Part shown: piece after piece, positions 9,400 to 17,896 of the stretch
Layout of the letters: each line of letters opens with the position of its first letter
Position numbering within the stretch: the first letter of the stretch is position 1
NCBI GenBank assembly: GCA_022781445.1
Contig: JALETQ010000002.1
Coordinates: 1 to 44,161, forward strand
Length of the DNA: 44,161 bases
Direction of reading: 5' to 3'
Source of the DNA: Prevotella sp.
Lineage (GTDB): Bacteria; Bacteroidota; Bacteroidia; Bacteroidales; Bacteroidaceae
Translations under genes and position numbers: made by a program
The notes under the pieces: model-generated
Seen by the model: the letters and a program-made list of their open reading frames with translations, nothing else
Database searches by the model: none
Told to the model about the DNA's origin: nothing

Positions 9400-9697
9400 A
9401 CATGAATAAGTTATCAGCTTTCATTCCTATGAACCTTGTAACCCAAATCAATCATTGGATTCAGAGTCTGTTTTGTTTGATGGTCGGTTTGTTGCAGGCG
9501 AAACTGTTACGGCAACCAAAACGACAAACAAATGCCGGCAGGCGAATAAAACAGACAGAGAGTACCATGAGCGGCATGGTATATAGGAGCAAACACTCTC
9601 CTGAGCGATTAGAATTAGCGATTTGACAATAGCTGGATAGCACGGTCAATATAAGGTGTGATACGTCACAGGCGAGAGATCATATACTCATCAGCCG
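9400..9697. other. Intergenic stretch without a supported gene
   Basis: About 300 bp between the fkp terminator and the rny terminator. A 74-codon frame on the plus strand (9402-9626) begins right after the fkp terminator but has no promoter, family resemblance or typical codon use. A small hairpin (TACCATG / CATGGTA) lies at 9563-9581. No RNA gene is recognised. Confidence 0.5.
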
Positions 9698-9740
9698 AAA
9701 AGAGGAATGCCGATTTTGCCCAAGAGCAGAATCGGCATTC
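9698..9740 (-). terminator. Terminator of the zapA-rny transcript
   Basis: On the minus strand GAATGCCGATTCTGC pairs with GCAAAATCGGCATTC with one mismatch and is followed by CTCTTTTC. It lies about 47 bp beyond the rny stop codon. Confidence 0.75.
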
Positions 9741-9786
9741 ATTAAGAAATATCCTATTGGTCTTGAATGACCGCGGAACGGATGTG

Positions 9787-11325
9787 TTATTTGGCATAAG
9801 CCACCGAACGGGTCTCTCGGATGACGGTGATTTTCACTTGTCCGGGATAGGTCATTTCGGTTTGAATCTTGTTGGCAATCTCTGACGACAGAGCTTCCGA
9901 GTCTTTGTCATTCATCTTATCGGCCCCCACGATGACACGCAATTCACGACCGGCCTGTATGGCGTAGGTCTTGGTGACGCCGGGATAACTCATGGCAATG
10001 GCTTCCAAATCGTTGAGTCGTTTAACGTAGGCTTCCACAATTTCGCGGCGCGCTCCCGGACGGGCACCCGAGATAGCATCGCATACCTGCACAATGGGAG
10101 CAAGGAGAGTGTTCATCTCCATCTCGTCGTGGTGGGCACCGATGGCATTGCATATATCGGGTTTCTCCTTATATTTCTCGGCAATCTTGGCACCATAGAG
10201 AGCGTGGGGCAGTTCGTTTTCTTCATCGGGCACCTTGCCGATGTCGTGCAGCAGTCCGGCACGTTTCGCCTTTTTGGGGTTCAATCCCAATTCGGATGCC
10301 ATCACGCCACACAGGTTTGCCGTTTCGCGAGCATGTTGAAGGAGATTCTGTCCGTAGGAAGAACGATATTTCATCTTACCCACAATGCGGATCAACTCGG
10401 GATGAAGACCGTGAATACCGAGGTCGATGACGGTGCGTTTGCCCGTTTCGATGATTTCGTTCTCGAGTTGTTTGGAGACTTTTGCCACCACTTCCTCGAT
10501 TCTTGCCGGGTGGATGCGTCCGTCGGTCACCAGCTGATGCAATGCCAAACGGCAAACTTCTCGGCGAATAGGGTCGAAGGCCGAAATGACAATCGCCTCG
10601 GGCGTGTCGTCAACCACAATCTCAACACCGGTCGCAGCCTCAAGAGCGCGGATGTTTCTGCCCTCTCGTCCGATGATTCTTCCTTTCACTTCGTCGTTGT
10701 CGATATGGAAAACACTCACCGAATTTTCAATGGCAGTCTCTGTGGCAACGCGCTGAATGGTTTGAATGACTATCTTTTTCGCTTGTGCATTCGCATTCAG
10801 TTTCGCCTCATCGATGATTTCGTTGACATAGCTTGCGGCATCCATCTTAGCCTCTTCTTTCATGCTTTCAACGAGTCTGTTCTTGGCTTCTTCGGCACTG
10901 AGTCCTGAAAGTTCCTCGAGTTTGGCACGTTCTTGGATTTGCATTTTCTCGAGTTCATCTTTCTTGATTTGCAAGGATTTCTTTTCGTTGTCGATCCTTT
11001 GCAAGCCCTGTTCGACCTCCTGCTTGCGTCTTCCCAGTTCTTCTTGTCGTTGGTTGAGCGAAATTTCTCGTTGCTTGAGCTTGTTCTCGCCCTGCTGGAT
11101 GCGTGCATTGCGCTGCTGTACTTCCTTCTCAAGTTCAGCTTTTTTGTTGAGGAATTTTTCCTTTACCTCAAGGAGTTGTTTTTCTTTGATGACCTCTGCC
11201 TCTTTCCTGGCATCGTCAATCGTCTTATTGTATATACCTTTCAAGATATATTTGAATATAAAATAGCCTCCGGCAAAGCCAATCAGAAAGAAGGCAACTA
11301 TTAAAATAATTGATATTAAGTTCAT
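9787..11325 (-). CDS. rny: Ribonuclease Y
   Basis: 512 residues. An N-terminal transmembrane helix (residues 4-28) anchors the protein in the inner membrane. A long charged coiled coil covers about 35-190, followed by a KH RNA-binding domain ([15 protein letters not shown], about 215-230) and an HD phosphohydrolase domain with the metal pair His360-Asp361 in LLHDIGKV. It is an endoribonuclease that initiates mRNA decay in bacteria lacking RNase E-type control. It follows zapA with only about 116 bp between, a space that probably holds a structured RNA. Length is normal for the family. Confidence 0.95.
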   Translation of the reverse strand: MNLISIILIVAFFLIGFAGGYFIFKYILKGIYNKTIDDARKEAEVIKEKQLLEVKEKFLNKKAELEKEVQQRNARIQQGENKLKQREISLNQRQEELGRRKQEVEQGLQRIDNEKKSLQIKKDELEKMQIQERAKLEELSGLSAEEAKNRLVESMKEEAKMDAASYVNEIIDEAKLNANAQAKKIVIQTIQRVATETAIENSVSVFHIDNDEVKGRIIGREGRNIRALEAATGVEIVVDDTPEAIVISAFDPIRREVCRLALHQLVTDGRIHPARIEEVVAKVSKQLENEIIETGKRTVIDLGIHGLHPELIRIVGKMKYRSSYGQNLLQHARETANLCGVMASELGLNPKKAKRAGLLHDIGKVPDEENELPHALYGAKIAEKYKEKPDICNAIGAHHDEMEMNTLLAPIVQVCDAISGARPGARREIVEAYVKRLNDLEAIAMSYPGVTKTYAIQAGRELRVIVGADKMNDKDSEALSSEIANKIQTEMTYPGQVKITVIRETRSVAYAK

Positions 11326-11349
11326 AAATTCATATTGTGATTTAGATAT

Positions 11350-11446
11350 TCTTTACGTTTGAGGGTCACATCTTCTCCGAACATTTGTCGGAGAATTGTT
11401 TCCCTGATGTTCACCCGTCACGTTGTGAGTGATGCCCGTTCTCAAT
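11350..11446 (-). ncRNA. Candidate 6S-like structured RNA between zapA and rny
   Basis: On the minus strand a nested rod can be drawn. The inner stem is TTCTCCGA / TCGGAGAA with a 7-nt loop; a second stem is GGGTGAACATC / GATGTGACCC; the outermost is TTGAG / CTCAA, with a large one-sided bulge of about 24 nt. The outer stem touches the zapA stop codon. A short 6S class (6S-Flavo) is known in Bacteroidetes, and 6S genes sit beside zapA in several bacteria, so 6S RNA is the first guess. It would bind RNA polymerase holoenzyme. A processed intercistronic hairpin is the alternative. Ends are uncertain. Confidence 0.4.
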
Positions 11447-11744
11447 CTTTGAGGGTGTTTTCTATCTCAGACGTGAGTTTGCCAAGAATATCCACAAAGG
11501 GTTCCACATCATTGTTTTTCTGTTCTCTGACCAACTGGAGGGCTATATCGATGAGTGCCATATACAAGATTTCCTTTTCGCTTTTGCGTCCGTCATAGTA
11601 ACTTGCATAGCGGTTGATGGTTTCAGAGATCAACTTTGCAGCACTACGATAAAGTTCCTCGTCTTCACGAGGGATATTAACCGTCATGTCGGTATCGTAG
11701 ACATGCAATCTGATATGTAGTTTTTCTTTGTTTTCTTCAGGCAT
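11442..11744 (-). CDS. zapA: Cell division protein ZapA
   Basis: 100 residues, with the usual two-part plan: an N-terminal beta/alpha head (LHIRLHVYDTDMTVNIPREDEELYRSAAKLI) and a C-terminal coiled coil that dimerises. ZapA cross-links FtsZ protofilaments at the division ring. It is preceded, 30 bp away, by a small coiled-coil gene and followed by the 6S-like region and rny, probably in one transcript from the promoter at 12086. Confidence 0.85.
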   Translation of the reverse strand: MPEENKEKLHIRLHVYDTDMTVNIPREDEELYRSAAKLISETINRYASYYDGRKSEKEILYMALIDIALQLVREQKNNDVEPFVDILGKLTSEIENTLKD

Positions 11745-11774
11745 TTCCGTCTGTATTCTGGAACGGTCCGACCG

Positions 11775-12068
11775 TTACTTCTCTGCCAGCCATGTGATAC
11801 ATTTGTTCACGTCTCTGATGAGAGCTGCCAGCCTGGCTTTTGTTTTCTCGACATCGCCATCGGTAACAGTCATCATCTTGGCGGTTTTGAAGCGGTCGAA
11901 AGTTTGCTGTATGTCCCTTATTTCCTGCTCCAAGCGTGCTATATCGGCATCACGTTGCTTTATCTTCTCGCACAGCAAATTGTTTTCCGCCTTGATTTCC
12001 TGAAAGCGTAACATCAACTGACGCACACGAGTTGAAAAGATGAGCAATGCTTTGTTGTCTTCGGGCAT
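11775..12068 (-). CDS. Small coiled-coil protein upstream of zapA
   Basis: 97 residues from ATG 12068 (MPEDNKALLIFSTRVRQLMLRFQEIKAENNLL in outline). A further in-frame ATG exists at 12077, but the promoter predicts a start near 12080, which would leave almost no leader for it. Residues 10-65 are heptad-rich and charged (ENNLLCEKIKQRDADIARLEQEI), so the protein is almost certainly a coiled coil. Position next to zapA suggests a ZapB-like division role; that is inference from context only, since coiled coils resemble each other by composition. Confidence 0.75.
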   Translation of the reverse strand: MPEDNKALLIFSTRVRQLMLRFQEIKAENNLLCEKIKQRDADIARLEQEIRDIQQTFDRFKTAKMMTVTDGDVEKTKARLAALIRDVNKCITWLAEK

Positions 12069-12085
12069 ACCTTGCATTTTTTCTA

Positions 12086-12117
12086 CAAAATTACTTCAAT
12101 AATTTGTAACATCCAAA
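12086..12117 (-). promoter_or_regulatory. Promoter of the coiled-coil gene-zapA-rny operon
   Basis: On the minus strand TTTG, 20 bp, TAATTTTG: a full match to the Bacteroidetes -33/-7 promoter. Predicted start is near 12080. Confidence 0.75.
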
Positions 12118-12182
12118 CTTTCCTCCGGTTATTTGAATTATGCAAGACTTGTTCCGTCGGTCGCACACCGCCCGCCAATCCT

Positions 12183-12815
12183 TTATTTGCCTGCCGGTTC
12201 TTCGGGGGTCTTGTTCTGTTCTTTCTTGGCAAGGAAGACGATTTGCGACACATAGTCGGCCACCCATTGTTGGCTAAAGCCCAAACGTGTGTTGTATTTG
12301 CGCACGGAGAGGACGGCTTTCACTACCCCCGGATCGGTAAAATCGTTCTTGTTGAATATGTCGTCTACCGTTTTTTGGGTCATGCTGTAGATGGCTTTCT
12401 TGAAGAATGACGGCACACGGAGCTTAAACTTCATCAGATTGCCCAACAGCAACATCAGATCTTGTGAGAATCCTTGGAATTGAAGCATGTAGGTTTGCAC
12501 GTCTTGAATCTTGCGGCAGTTCTTTTTGATGCTCGAATCGATCTCCTTGAAGAAATCATCGTTGCTCTGATAGAACTCTTTGAGCATCTTCTTACAATGA
12601 TTTCGTTCGCCAAGACCGAGCTTGTTGTTGAGCGTCGGAATGCGGAGAGTGGTTTTGAATACGCGCAAGTCGGGCAACATTGCCAAATTGGTGATACCCA
12701 AATTGGCAGCTATCGAAGCCTGAAAGTACACCCTGATGAGTGTCATGTAGTCTTCCATGCCTCCCGTTTTATTCTCTTGTTCCTTTTTTTGGAAGAGTTT
12801 TGAAAATATTCCCAT
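12183..12815 (-). CDS. Conserved protein of unknown function
   Basis: 210 residues, not recognised. It starts MGIFSKLFQKKEQENKTGG, a basic amphipathic N-terminus, and is predominantly helical with many Lys, Asn and Gln. It has no signal peptide, no clear transmembrane helix and no metal motif. Its single-gene unit has its own well-formed promoter at 12870-12900. The gene downstream on the same strand begins about 115 bp later with its own promoter, so this is not obviously part of the zapA operon. The start is supported by a leader of about 50 nt from that promoter. Confidence 0.8.
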   Translation of the reverse strand: MGIFSKLFQKKEQENKTGGMEDYMTLIRVYFQASIAANLGITNLAMLPDLRVFKTTLRIPTLNNKLGLGERNHCKKMLKEFYQSNDDFFKEIDSSIKKNCRKIQDVQTYMLQFQGFSQDLMLLLGNLMKFKLRVPSFFKKAIYSMTQKTVDDIFNKNDFTDPGVVKAVLSVRKYNTRLGFSQQWVADYVSQIVFLAKKEQNKTPEEPAGK

Positions 12816-12869
12816 TGTTTATTTGTGTGATATTGGTCTGCGTTTGTCACATTCGGACAAAAGGTTTTG

Positions 12870-12900
12870 CAAAATTACGACAAAAAGACAGACTGACAAA
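12870..12900 (-). promoter_or_regulatory. Promoter of the 210-residue unknown gene
   Basis: Minus strand TTTG, 19 bp, TAATTTTG; predicted start near 12864. Confidence 0.75.
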
Positions 12901-13061
12901 ATAAAACCCATAATTTGTGCCGAACCGTCAACCACCAACCGGTTATCATCGACCGATCCGACTCATCTATGAAGGGGTTATGCCGAAACGTATTGATGTA
13001 CATAGCGGCCGTGTACGTTTGGGACAACAAGCATCCCATCGAAGCATGTCATAGGAGGCAG

Positions 13062-13103
13062 AAAAACGACGAAGCCGACCCGCTTCGATGCAGATCGGCT
13101 TCG
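13062..13103 (-). terminator. Terminator downstream of the winged-helix gene
   Basis: Minus strand: CGAAGCCGA and TCGGCTTCG form a perfect 9-bp stem, and TCGTTTTTCTG follows. Two more hairpins lie between it and the gene (CGGCAGACA / TGTCTGCCG at 13151-13179, and a GC-rich one at 13239-13272), so the trailer of this gene holds three stem-loops in a row. I see no gene in 12901-13277. Confidence 0.65.
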
Positions 13104-13277
13104 CGAAATATGAATAACATTTTTCCGTTTACGGTTTCGCCACCCATTTCCGGCAGACATCAAAAATGCGTGTCTGCCGTCACAAAAACAGCGACTATCA
13201 AAACCATTGACGACAAACATCATCGGAAAAGCATGAAGCATCGCGGTCGGGGCGGGCTTCCCGCGACCGATGAGGGG

Positions 13278-13589
13278 TCAGGCCAAAGACAACTTGCCTT
13301 TTTCGCCTTTCACTTTGCCCTCTTTGAACAACCATCCCGTTCCCAAAAGGGTTTCTTCCAAGCTGATACCGGCAACTTTGGATACTTCTTCGATGCTCAT
13401 GGGAGCTGTGGCTGTAGCAAGCGTCTGATACACATCACCGGCCTTGAAGCCTACGTTCTCAGCATTGACAGCCTCAGCAGGCATGGTTATCTTTGTCGTC
13501 TGCGTTTTGGTCGACGGTTTCGCGGTTCTCTTCTTGGTTGCTTTGGGGGTAGCAGCAATGTCCTTTGTCGTAGTCTTTTTCTCTACCAT
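13278..13589 (-). CDS. Winged-helix domain protein (DUF2582-like)
   Basis: 103 residues in two parts. Residues 1-38 are Lys/Thr/Ala-rich and disordered, like a histone tail (TPKATKKRTAKPSTKTQTTK). Residues 42-103 match the small winged-helix domain DUF2582 (VGFKAGDVYQTLATATAPMSIEEVSKVAGIS to WLFKEGKVKG), which probably binds nucleic acid or protein. The basic tail suggests a nucleoid-associated role, but that is inference. Monocistronic as far as can be seen, with a three-hairpin trailer. Confidence 0.82.
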   Translation of the reverse strand: MVEKKTTTKDIAATPKATKKRTAKPSTKTQTTKITMPAEAVNAENVGFKAGDVYQTLATATAPMSIEEVSKVAGISLEETLLGTGWLFKEGKVKGEKGKLSLA

Positions 13590-13842
13590 CTTCTTTGTCT
13601 TTTTACTTTAATTGCTTACTTGTTTCTTAATACCTTTTTGTCGATTGTTTGCCAGCGAATCTATCGCTTACGTGTCACAAGGTTCACGGACGCGATTAAT
13701 CGTCAAATCATCCTGTCACTTCATTGTTTAAGGTGAGAGGTTTCCAAAACCCGACAAACCTTTACCCTGAAGTATCGGCAAAATTAGGTTATTTTCCGAA
13801 GACTGCGAAGCCAAAAACATGAAAAGATGGTTACATCGACCG

Positions 13843-15615
13843 TTATGAGTTACTTTCTTGACTTACATCAACTTTGAGTTTCAGTTCGTTCAACTGTTTG
13901 ATATCCAAAGCCGACGGTGCATCAAGCATCACATCCCTACCCGAATTGTTCTTGGGGAATGCCATGCAGTCGCGTATGCTGTCAAGACCTGCGAGGATGG
14001 AAACAAAGCGGTCGAGACCGAAGGCTATACCGCCATGAGGAGGCGCACCATACCTGAAAGCATTGATGAGGAATCCGAATTGTGCCATTGCCTGTTCGGG
14101 AGTGAAGCCGAGGATACCAAACATTTTTTCCTGCAAACGTCCGTCGTGGATACGGATGCTGCCACCGCCCAGCTCTACACCGTTGCACACAAAGTCATAG
14201 GCAACGGCACGAACACGCTCGGGATGGGTATCGAGCAAGGAGATGTCATCGGGGTTGGGCATGGTGAACGGATGGTGGGTCGACATGAGGCGTTGCTCTT
14301 CGTCGCTCCATTCGAAGAGCGGGAAATCTACAACCCATAGGCATTCAAACCTATTTTTGTCGCGCAGTCCCAAGCGATCGCCCATTTCCAAGCGAAGGCT
14401 ACACAACTGAACACGCGTCTTGTTGGCATTCGAACCGCTCATGATAAGCACGAGGTCGCCATCTTTAGCACCGGTAGCTTCCTTGACCTTCTGCCAAACT
14501 TCGGGAGTATAGAATTTATCGATACTCGACTTGACAGTGCCGTCTTCGTTGTATTTCACATAAACCAGTCCACTTGCGCCTACCTGCGGACGCTTTACGA
14601 AGTCGGTCAGTCCGTCGAGCTGTTTGCGCGTATAGCCGGCACAGCCGGGCACACAGATACCGCCGATGTAAGCAGCATCGTTGAACACGGGGAATGTGCC
14701 GGTGCCTTTGAGCTGTTCGTCAAGTTCGACGAACTCCATGCCGAAGCGCATATCGGGCTTGTCGCTGCCAAAACGGCGCATGGCTTCGTGCCAAGTTATT
14801 TGCGGAAGATGCTCGGGAAGTTCCACGGAGAGGATTTCTTTGAACAGATGTCTGGACATTCCTTCGAAGACTTCGATGACATCTTGCTGTTCCACAAAGC
14901 TCATTTCGCAATCAATCTGCGTGAACTCGGGCTGACGGTCGGCACGCAAGTCTTCATCACGGAAACACTTGGCAATTTGGAAATAACGGTCGAAACCGCT
15001 CACCATGAGCAACTGTTTGAGCGTTTGCGGACTTTGTGGAAGAGCATAGAACTGGCCGGGATTCATGCGAGAAGGCACCACAAAGTCGCGGGCACCCTCA
15101 GGAGTGGAACCTATCAGGATGGGTGTTTCGACCTCTATAAAGTCTTTTGAGTCGAGGAAATTGCGTACAAGGATGGTCATGCGGTGACGCAGTTCAAGAT
15201 TTTTCCGCACCGCGTTGCGTCGCAAATCAAGATAACGATATTTCATTCTGATGTCATCTCCGCCGTCGGTATCGTCTTCAATGGTGAAAGGAGGAGTGAC
15301 ACTCTCGCTTAAAACGGTCAGTTCTCTCACCAGAATTTCGATGTCTCCGGTGGGAATGTTGCCGTTCTTGCTCTGTCGTTCGCTCACTTCCCCGACAACT
15401 TTGATACAGTATTCGCGTCCCAACTTATTGGCTTTTGCAAAAATGTCGGCATCGGTCGTTTCGTTGCAAGCCAGCTGTGTGATGCCGTAGCGGTCACGAA
15501 CATCGACGAATGTCATGCCGCCCATTTTACGAATTTTCTGTACCCATCCGGCAAGCGTCACTGTCTTGCCCACATCCGAAATGCGAAGTTCTCCGCAAGT
15601 ATTTCCTCTATACAT
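13843..15615 (-). CDS. aspS: Aspartyl-tRNA synthetase
   Basis: 590 residues, the full length of the bacterial-type enzyme. An N-terminal OB-fold binds the anticodon (residues 1-105, [20 protein letters not shown]). The class II core follows, with motif 2 region [21 protein letters not shown] near 215-235, a GAD insertion domain (about 285-420), and motif 3 [12 protein letters not shown] near the C-terminus. It charges tRNA-Asp. It has its own promoter at 15641-15672. The start ATG 15615 gives the normal family N-terminus [11 protein letters not shown]. Confidence 0.97.
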   Translation of the reverse strand: MYRGNTCGELRISDVGKTVTLAGWVQKIRKMGGMTFVDVRDRYGITQLACNETTDADIFAKANKLGREYCIKVVGEVSERQSKNGNIPTGDIEILVRELTVLSESVTPPFTIEDDTDGGDDIRMKYRYLDLRRNAVRKNLELRHRMTILVRNFLDSKDFIEVETPILIGSTPEGARDFVVPSRMNPGQFYALPQSPQTLKQLLMVSGFDRYFQIAKCFRDEDLRADRQPEFTQIDCEMSFVEQQDVIEVFEGMSRHLFKEILSVELPEHLPQITWHEAMRRFGSDKPDMRFGMEFVELDEQLKGTGTFPVFNDAAYIGGICVPGCAGYTRKQLDGLTDFVKRPQVGASGLVYVKYNEDGTVKSSIDKFYTPEVWQKVKEATGAKDGDLVLIMSGSNANKTRVQLCSLRLEMGDRLGLRDKNRFECLWVVDFPLFEWSDEEQRLMSTHHPFTMPNPDDISLLDTHPERVRAVAYDFVCNGVELGGGSIRIHDGRLQEKMFGILGFTPEQAMAQFGFLINAFRYGAPPHGGIAFGLDRFVSILAGLDSIRDCMAFPKNNSGRDVMLDAPSALDIKQLNELKLKVDVSQESNS

Positions 15616-15640
15616 AGCAATTTATTATCTGATTGAGTTG

Positions 15641-15672
15641 CAAAGGTACTCGAAAATGTGAGAAAACACAAA
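15641..15672 (-). promoter_or_regulatory. Promoter of aspS
   Basis: Minus strand TTTG, 20 bp, TACCTTTG: full match to the Bacteroidetes -33/-7 pattern. Predicted start is near 15634, giving a leader of about 20 nt. Confidence 0.75.
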
Positions 15673-15727
15673 AAAATCAGGTCATTTGTTTTCTGCAATC
15701 TGCCGGGCAAACAACTCTACTTTAGCA

Positions 15728-15810
15728 CAAATCGGCCATGAGAGTCCGAAGCAATCTGTCCGACAATCGAACAGAATCTACCCGAACTCCCACGACCGAT
15801 TTGGGTTAAA
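15728..15810. repeat. Dispersed palindromic element, copy B
   Basis: Left arm CAAATCGGCCATGAGAGTCC and right arm CCACGACCGATTTGGGTTAA, about 45 bp apart. It lies between htrA and aspS and may also act as the htrA transcript end. Confidence 0.6.
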
Positions 15811-15848
15811 AACTCGAGATCAGACGAAGCTGATTATCAGCATCCGCC

Positions 15849-17297
15849 TTAATTGTTTTCGAGCGGAACGGCAAAGTAAGCCTTTTTGCCGGTGGGATAG
15901 ATTCCTTGGATGTAAAGCACTGGGTCTTTGCTCATCGAAGCCTCTTTCACCAGACGCTGCAGCTCTTCCAGGGTTTTCACGGGCTGGTCGTTGACGCGCT
16001 GCATGATGAAGCCTTTATTGACTCCGGCATCCTTCAAGGCACCGCTGTTAACCTTCATGACTTCGAGCCCGTAACTGATATTGAGTTGCTCCTTGATGGC
16101 TGCAGGCACCTCGCGGAAGTTGGCACCGAGTACGTCGAGGTCGGCGGTCTTGATGACTTTGGTGTTGCCTTGTGCATTCTTGAGGGTCACGGTCTTGCTC
16201 ACCTTTTTCTTGTTATGCAGGTAGCCGATGGTCAGTTTGTCGCCGGGACGCTTGTTGGCGAGCATCTCCATCAGCTCTGCCATCTTGGTGATCTTCTTTC
16301 CGTCAAGCTCGGTGATGACATCACCCGACATCACTCCGGCATCGAATGCGGCACCGTCGTCTTCCACTTCCTGTACATATACGCCTTCATTGGTGCCGAG
16401 GTCGACTTCTTTGCCTTTGTCTTTCTGATCGTCGATATACATTCTGGCATCAGAACCCTTGATGCCGAGGAACGCTCTCTGTACCGTTCCGTATTGTTTG
16501 AGGTCGGCAACCACTTTGTTCATGATGGTGGTCGGAATGGCAAAACCATAGCCGATGTTTCCGCCGGTGGGCGAAGCGAGCATGGCATTGATGCCGACGA
16601 GTTCGCCACTGGTATTGACAAGGGCACCGCCGGAGTTACCTTGGTTGATGGCGGCATCGGTTTGGATAAACGATTCCACACCGTTGGCGCCGAGCGAACG
16701 GGCTTTTGCACTGATGATACCTGCCGTGACGGTGTTGTTGAGTCCGAAGGGGTTGCCCACAGCGATGACCCATTCGCCCACTTTCAGCTTGTCCGACTCG
16801 CCCACAGGCAATGTAGGCAGCCCCTTGGCATCGACCTTGATGAGGGCGAGGTCCGTGGTTTTGTCGGTACCGATGATGCGGGCCGAGAACTCGCGGTTGT
16901 CGTTCAGGGTTACAGTAAGTTCGTCTGCACCTTCGACGACATGGTTATTGGTTACGATATACCCGTCGGATGATATGATGACTCCCGAACCGGTGGCAGT
17001 GCGCTTGGGAGTTTGAACTTGTCGTTTTTGCGATCCGCCGTTGCCTCCTGGGTTTCCGAAGAAGCCGAACGGGTCAAAAAAGTCAGAGAACGGATCTTGA
17101 ACTTCGACAGTTTTCACTTTGGAATTTTGAACATACTTGATATGAACAACTGCCGGAAGTGCTTTTTCGGCAGCATAGGTGAGGTCGACTGGCTGACCAA
17201 CTACGGGCGAAGCACTCGCCTTAATAAACGCTCCTGTTGAAAAGGCAACGGCTACGAGGCACATCGCCAGACACAAATACTTTGAAATTTTCTTCAT
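15849..17297 (-). CDS. HtrA/DegP-family periplasmic serine protease
   Basis: 482 residues from ATG 17297; a further in-frame ATG lies at 17321, but MKKISKYLCLAMCLVAVAF is a normal signal-peptide start. Residues 1-30 are the signal peptide. The trypsin-like domain follows, with catalytic His119 (NNHVV), Asp149 (TTDLAL) and Ser222 (QGNSGGA). Two PDZ domains follow at about 270-375 and 395-480. It degrades or refolds misfolded envelope proteins. A Gly/Asn-rich loop (residues 76-90) sits before the protease core, as in many Bacteroidetes members. It is usually annotated DegP or HtrA; the exact orthologue is not certain. Confidence 0.94.
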   Translation of the reverse strand: MKKISKYLCLAMCLVAVAFSTGAFIKASASPVVGQPVDLTYAAEKALPAVVHIKYVQNSKVKTVEVQDPFSDFFDPFGFFGNPGGNGGSQKRQVQTPKRTATGSGVIISSDGYIVTNNHVVEGADELTVTLNDNREFSARIIGTDKTTDLALIKVDAKGLPTLPVGESDKLKVGEWVIAVGNPFGLNNTVTAGIISAKARSLGANGVESFIQTDAAINQGNSGGALVNTSGELVGINAMLASPTGGNIGYGFAIPTTIMNKVVADLKQYGTVQRAFLGIKGSDARMYIDDQKDKGKEVDLGTNEGVYVQEVEDDGAAFDAGVMSGDVITELDGKKITKMAELMEMLANKRPGDKLTIGYLHNKKKVSKTVTLKNAQGNTKVIKTADLDVLGANFREVPAAIKEQLNISYGLEVMKVNSGALKDAGVNKGFIMQRVNDQPVKTLEELQRLVKEASMSKDPVLYIQGIYPTGKKAYFAVPLENN

Positions 17298-17351
17298 TTC
17301 GTTACTGTTTTGAATGTTCAACTATAAATGTTTGTCTGTCGGTTTTGCTTG

Positions 17352-17380
17352 CAAATATAGGCTCAAAATGTCATAAGCAA
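17352..17380 (-). promoter_or_regulatory. Promoter of the htrA-type protease
   Basis: Minus strand TTG, 18 bp, TATATTTG; predicted start near 17345 with a leader of about 48 nt. I see no obvious CpxR- or sigma-E-like box. Confidence 0.6.
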
Positions 17381-17504
17381 GAATTTTTCCGCGTTTCTTT
17401 ATCCCAATTTAACAATCGATTTTTGGTGCTTAACGGCTCTTAAGCGCATCACTTTGACAATTTACATTCGTTTACCGCAGTCCAGACAATACCGAACGGA
17501 ATGT

Positions 17505-17558
17505 GGCATAAACGGCGTGAAATGTAAACTATACGCCCGAATGACCGGTTGGGGTTGA
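17505..17558. repeat. Dispersed palindromic element, copy C (right half)
   Basis: GGCGTGAAATGTAAACTATA, then GACCGGTTGGGGTTGA, matches the right half of copies A and H. No left arm is recognisable, so this is a partial or decayed copy. Confidence 0.45.
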
Positions 17559-17597
17559 AGAACGGCCTGATATCAGCCGGGAGTTTGGCTCGATATG

Positions 17598-17629
17598 TTT
17601 GCAGATATCAAATGTTATTCCTAACTTTG
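17598..17629 (+). promoter_or_regulatory. Promoter upstream of the type IX plug-type gene
   Basis: TTTG, 20 bp, TAACTTTG: full consensus. Predicted start is near 17636, which leaves an unusually long leader of about 260 nt before ATG 17897. Within it ACCCACGATG and CATCGGGT can form a hairpin at 17716-17739. Confidence 0.65.
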
Positions 17630-17896
17630 CATAGCATCCGCAATACGTCCGACAACAAATTGCACATCAAGATTGTGACAGAGAACCGGCAGGACAGCCA
17701 CAAACAAGGCATATAACCCACGATGTCCCGGCATCGGGTCCGGTATTTTGGCACTACCATCATATAATTATATATAAGGTTGCTTCATCTGAAACCGACG
17801 GCACACGAGTCGAAGAATCGTTCACCGATGTGCAAAGGGATGGACTGAAAGGATGAAAACAAGGGGGTCTCCGCTCATCATCTAACAAGAATATAC

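Noticed and set aside
9402..9626. 74-codon plus-strand frame after the fkp terminator
   Set aside because: No promoter after the terminator, no recognisable motif, atypical composition. Kept only as an intergenic note.
12898..12975. A further copy of the dispersed palindromic family (CCAACCGGTTATCATCGACC)
   Set aside because: Only a left-arm-like piece is visible and no right arm follows at the usual distance.
12915..13736. 273-codon plus-strand frame over the winged-helix gene
   Set aside because: Antisense to a recognised protein and spanning its terminator hairpins; no family resemblance.
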